Shown piece after piece: positions 62,331 to 64,000 of a stretch of DNA of 64,000 bases (within the stretch, counting starts at the first letter, position 1; the number at the start of each line of letters is the position of its first letter). The stretch spans positions 1 through 64,000 of the forward strand of contig NZ_BMXN01000007.1 in assembly GCF_014651775.1 (NCBI RefSeq). Reading direction: 5' to 3'. The notes under the pieces were generated by a model. The model was not told where the DNA came from and did not search any database. It saw only the letters and a program-made list of their open reading frames with translations. A program made the translations under genes and the position numbers. This DNA comes from Vreelandella hamiltonii (lineage in GTDB: Bacteria; Pseudomonadota; Gammaproteobacteria; Pseudomonadales; Halomonadaceae).

Positions 62331-62355
62331 AAAAAGGGCGGGCCTGGGCCCGCCC
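62331..62355 (-). terminator. Rho-independent terminator of fruA
   Basis: Perfect 8-bp stem GGGCGGGC (62336-62343) and GCCCGCCC (62348-62355) with a CTGG loop. The five A at 62331-62335 form a T-run on the minus strand. It separates fruA from pgi. Confidence 0.9.
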
Positions 62356-62378
62356 CTGGTAAGGCCAGTGTGCAACCG

Positions 62379-64000
62379 TTAGCTGGCCACCGCTACCTGT
62401 GCAGCACCGCGCTTGATGAACGCATAGCCCAGGCCAGTAATCAAGGAGCCCGCAATGATCGCCCCCAGGTAGAGGAACGCCGGGGTGATGGCGTTGGGGA
62501 TCAGGAGCACGAAGATGCCGCCGTGGGGCGCCATCAGCTGAGCGCCGATCAGCATGGAGAGCGCGCCGGTCACCGCGCCACCCGCGATACAGGCCGGAAT
62601 CACCCGCAGCGGGTCTTTCGCGGCAAAGGGAATCGCGCCTTCGCTGATGAAGCACAGGCCCAGCACGAACGATGCCTTGCCCGCTTCCCGCTCAGGGGCA
62701 GAGTACTTGTTGCGCGCCACAAAGCTGGCGATGCCCATGCCAATGGCAGGCACCATGCCTGCTGCCATGATGGCCGCCATGGGCGCGTAGGTTTGCGATG
62801 CCAGCAGGCCCACGCCGAAGGTGTAGGCGGCTTTGTTGACGGGCCCACCCAGGTCGAAGCACATCATGGCGCCCAACAGAATGCCCAGCAGTACGGCGTT
62901 GGTAGAGCCCATGGAGGAGAGGAAACCGGTCAGGGCGGCCATGATGGCGGCCACGGGTTCGCCGATCACGTAGATCATGGTCAGGCCGGTGACCAGGCTG
63001 GCCACGAACGGGATGATCAGAATCGGCTTGAGGGATTCCACGCTGGCAGGCAGCTTGACGTACCGCGTCACGGCCAGTGCCACATAGCCGGCCAGGAAAC
63101 CGGCCAGAATGCCGCCGATGAAACCGGCATCGATATTGGCGGCCAGCATGCCGCCGATCATGCCGGGGGCGATGCCGGGGCGGTCGGCAATCGAGTAGGC
63201 AATGTAGCCTGCCAGCACGGGAATCATCAGTGCAAAGGCGGTGCCGCCACCGATCTGCATCAATGCTGCCGCCAGGGTGCCCTCTTCCTGAAACGCTTCG
63301 ATACCAAACACGAACGACAGGGCAATCAACAGACCGCCCGCCACGACCATGGGCAGCATGAAGGAAACGCCGGTCAGCAGGTGCTTGTAGACGCCTTTTT
63401 CCTTGATACCCTTTTTGGCCGAGGCACCGCCAGCGGCGCTGGTGCCATCTTCCACCGCTGCGTCAGTCAGCGCGGCTTCCAGCGTCGGGCGGGGCTTTTT
63501 CAACGCGTTGCTGGTGGAGGTGCGATAAATGCGCTTGCCCGCAAAGCGAGAGGGGTCCACTTCGATGTCGCAGGCCAGCACGACCACGTCAGCAGCGGCG
63601 ATCTCTTCATCGGTGAGTTTGTTTTGTGCGCCCACCGAGCCCTGGGTTTCCACGCGAATCTGGTGGCCCATGGCTTTGCCCGCTTCGGCCAGCGCTTCGG
63701 CGGCCATGAAGGTGTGAGCAACGCCGGTGGGGCAGGCGGTGACGGCAACGATACGTTGGCCGCCTGGGCTGCCAGCGGGGGCCGCTGCGGTGGTGGCCGG
63801 GGCGCTGTACAGGGGGGCGTCGCGTTTTGCCTGGGTCAAAAACGCCGTAGGATCGGGAAGGGCGCTGGCAATCGGCGCCTTGAACAGCCGCTTACCTTCG
63901 AAACGCTCCGGGGCCGGTACCTGGTCGGCGGCGACCACGATCAGGTCGGCGTTGGCGATCTGTTCGGCGGTGGCCGCCTGCAGAGGGGCAATTTCACCAT
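62379..64000 (-). CDS. fruA: PTS fructose transporter subunit IIBC, partial at right edge
   Basis: At least 540 residues; the N-terminal end lies beyond the window, and the frame stays open to the edge. It has a degenerate IIB' domain (LIVVAADQV... upstream), a full IIB domain with the phosphorylated cysteine in AVTACPTGVAHTFMAAEAL, then an IIC domain with about ten helices (GVSFMLPMVVAGGLLIALSF, SEGAIPFAAKDPLRVIP). This is the FruA arrangement, which phosphorylates fructose to fructose-1-phosphate during uptake. fruB and fruK are expected to the right. Terminator at 62331. Confidence 0.93.
   Translation of the reverse strand, partial: GEIAPLQAATAEQIANADLIVVAADQVPAPERFEGKRLFKAPIASALPDPTAFLTQAKRDAPLYSAPATTAAAPAGSPGGQRIVAVTACPTGVAHTFMAAEALAEAGKAMGHQIRVETQGSVGAQNKLTDEEIAAADVVVLACDIEVDPSRFAGKRIYRTSTSNALKKPRPTLEAALTDAAVEDGTSAAGGASAKKGIKEKGVYKHLLTGVSFMLPMVVAGGLLIALSFVFGIEAFQEEGTLAAALMQIGGGTAFALMIPVLAGYIAYSIADRPGIAPGMIGGMLAANIDAGFIGGILAGFLAGYVALAVTRYVKLPASVESLKPILIIPFVASLVTGLTMIYVIGEPVAAIMAALTGFLSSMGSTNAVLLGILLGAMMCFDLGGPVNKAAYTFGVGLLASQTYAPMAAIMAAGMVPAIGMGIASFVARNKYSAPEREAGKASFVLGLCFISEGAIPFAAKDPLRVIPACIAGGAVTGALSMLIGAQLMAPHGGIFVLLIPNAITPAFLYLGAIIAGSLITGLGYAFIKRGAAQVAVAS

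Overview
The window is GC-rich, gene-dense chromosomal DNA from a gammaproteobacterium. The gene set points to the Halomonadaceae (Halomonas or a close relative): rlmM, tusA, epmC, a DUF3080 lipoprotein next to a NorM-type MATE pump, putA/putP with an AraC-type regulator, rimK with a rimB-type protease, a caa3-type oxidase with fused subunits I and III, and a PA0069-type radical SAM protein. That assignment is inference from gene content; no rRNA or marker tree is available. I see no insertion sequence, prophage, CRISPR array, plasmid gene, tRNA or rRNA. It reads as core chromosome.

Layout. 1-7.3 kb: housekeeping genes (rlmM, an ABM monooxygenase, tusA, an unknown protein, DUF3080 lipoprotein plus MATE pump, epmC, an unknown protein coupled to tatD). 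7.5-15.4 kb: a catabolic block with an orphan periplasmic binding protein, two acyl-CoA ligases, an acyl-CoA dehydrogenase and a thiolase, then an AraC-family regulator. 15.6-20.4 kb: uup, uspA, a membrane protein, a slyA/marR regulator and a DUF5924 protein. 20.7-24.1 kb: fadBA. 24.2-26.4 kb: flavodoxin-like protein, lipoprotein, PEBP, yjdM-like zinc-ribbon protein. 26.6-32.6 kb: SUF iron-sulfur operon (Rrf2 regulator, sufBCDST). 32.6-37.8 kb: sanA, rimK/rimB, DUF3549, yqcC, ompW. 38.0-44.2 kb: putP, putA and an AraC-family regulator. 44.2-51.6 kb: small membrane proteins, CBS protein, EamA transporter, nadK, phosphoesterase, rhomboid protease, DUF1315, DUF2797, CopD-like protein. 51.7-58.4 kb: DUF2231 protein, caa3 oxidase genes and a copper P-type ATPase. 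58.3-64 kb: small HTH protein, radical SAM protein, an isochorismatase remnant, GGCT, pgi and fruA (cut by the right edge).

How parts work together. The 7.5-14.4 kb block supplies uptake, CoA activation, first oxidation and thiolysis of an unidentified carboxylic acid but has no hydratase or hydroxyacyl-CoA dehydrogenase; FadB nearby could fill that gap. putP imports proline, putA oxidises it to glutamate, and because this PutA lacks the N-terminal DNA-binding domain the adjacent AraC protein is the likely regulator. coxB, the fused coxA/C gene and the copper ATPase form one oxidase module.

Non-coding signals are the most interesting part. A near-consensus HexR palindrome lies upstream of pgi. 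An IscR-type-1-like operator overlaps a good sigma70 promoter in front of the suf regulator. Three good DnaA boxes sit between the DUF3549 and yqcC genes. Two plus-strand terminators without a dedicated gene are both preceded by the same 12-base sequence and look like a pair of related small RNAs. Several strong hairpins fill the putA-putP gap. I found no clearly new multi-gene system; the small-RNA pair and the DnaA-box cluster are the best candidates for something undescribed.
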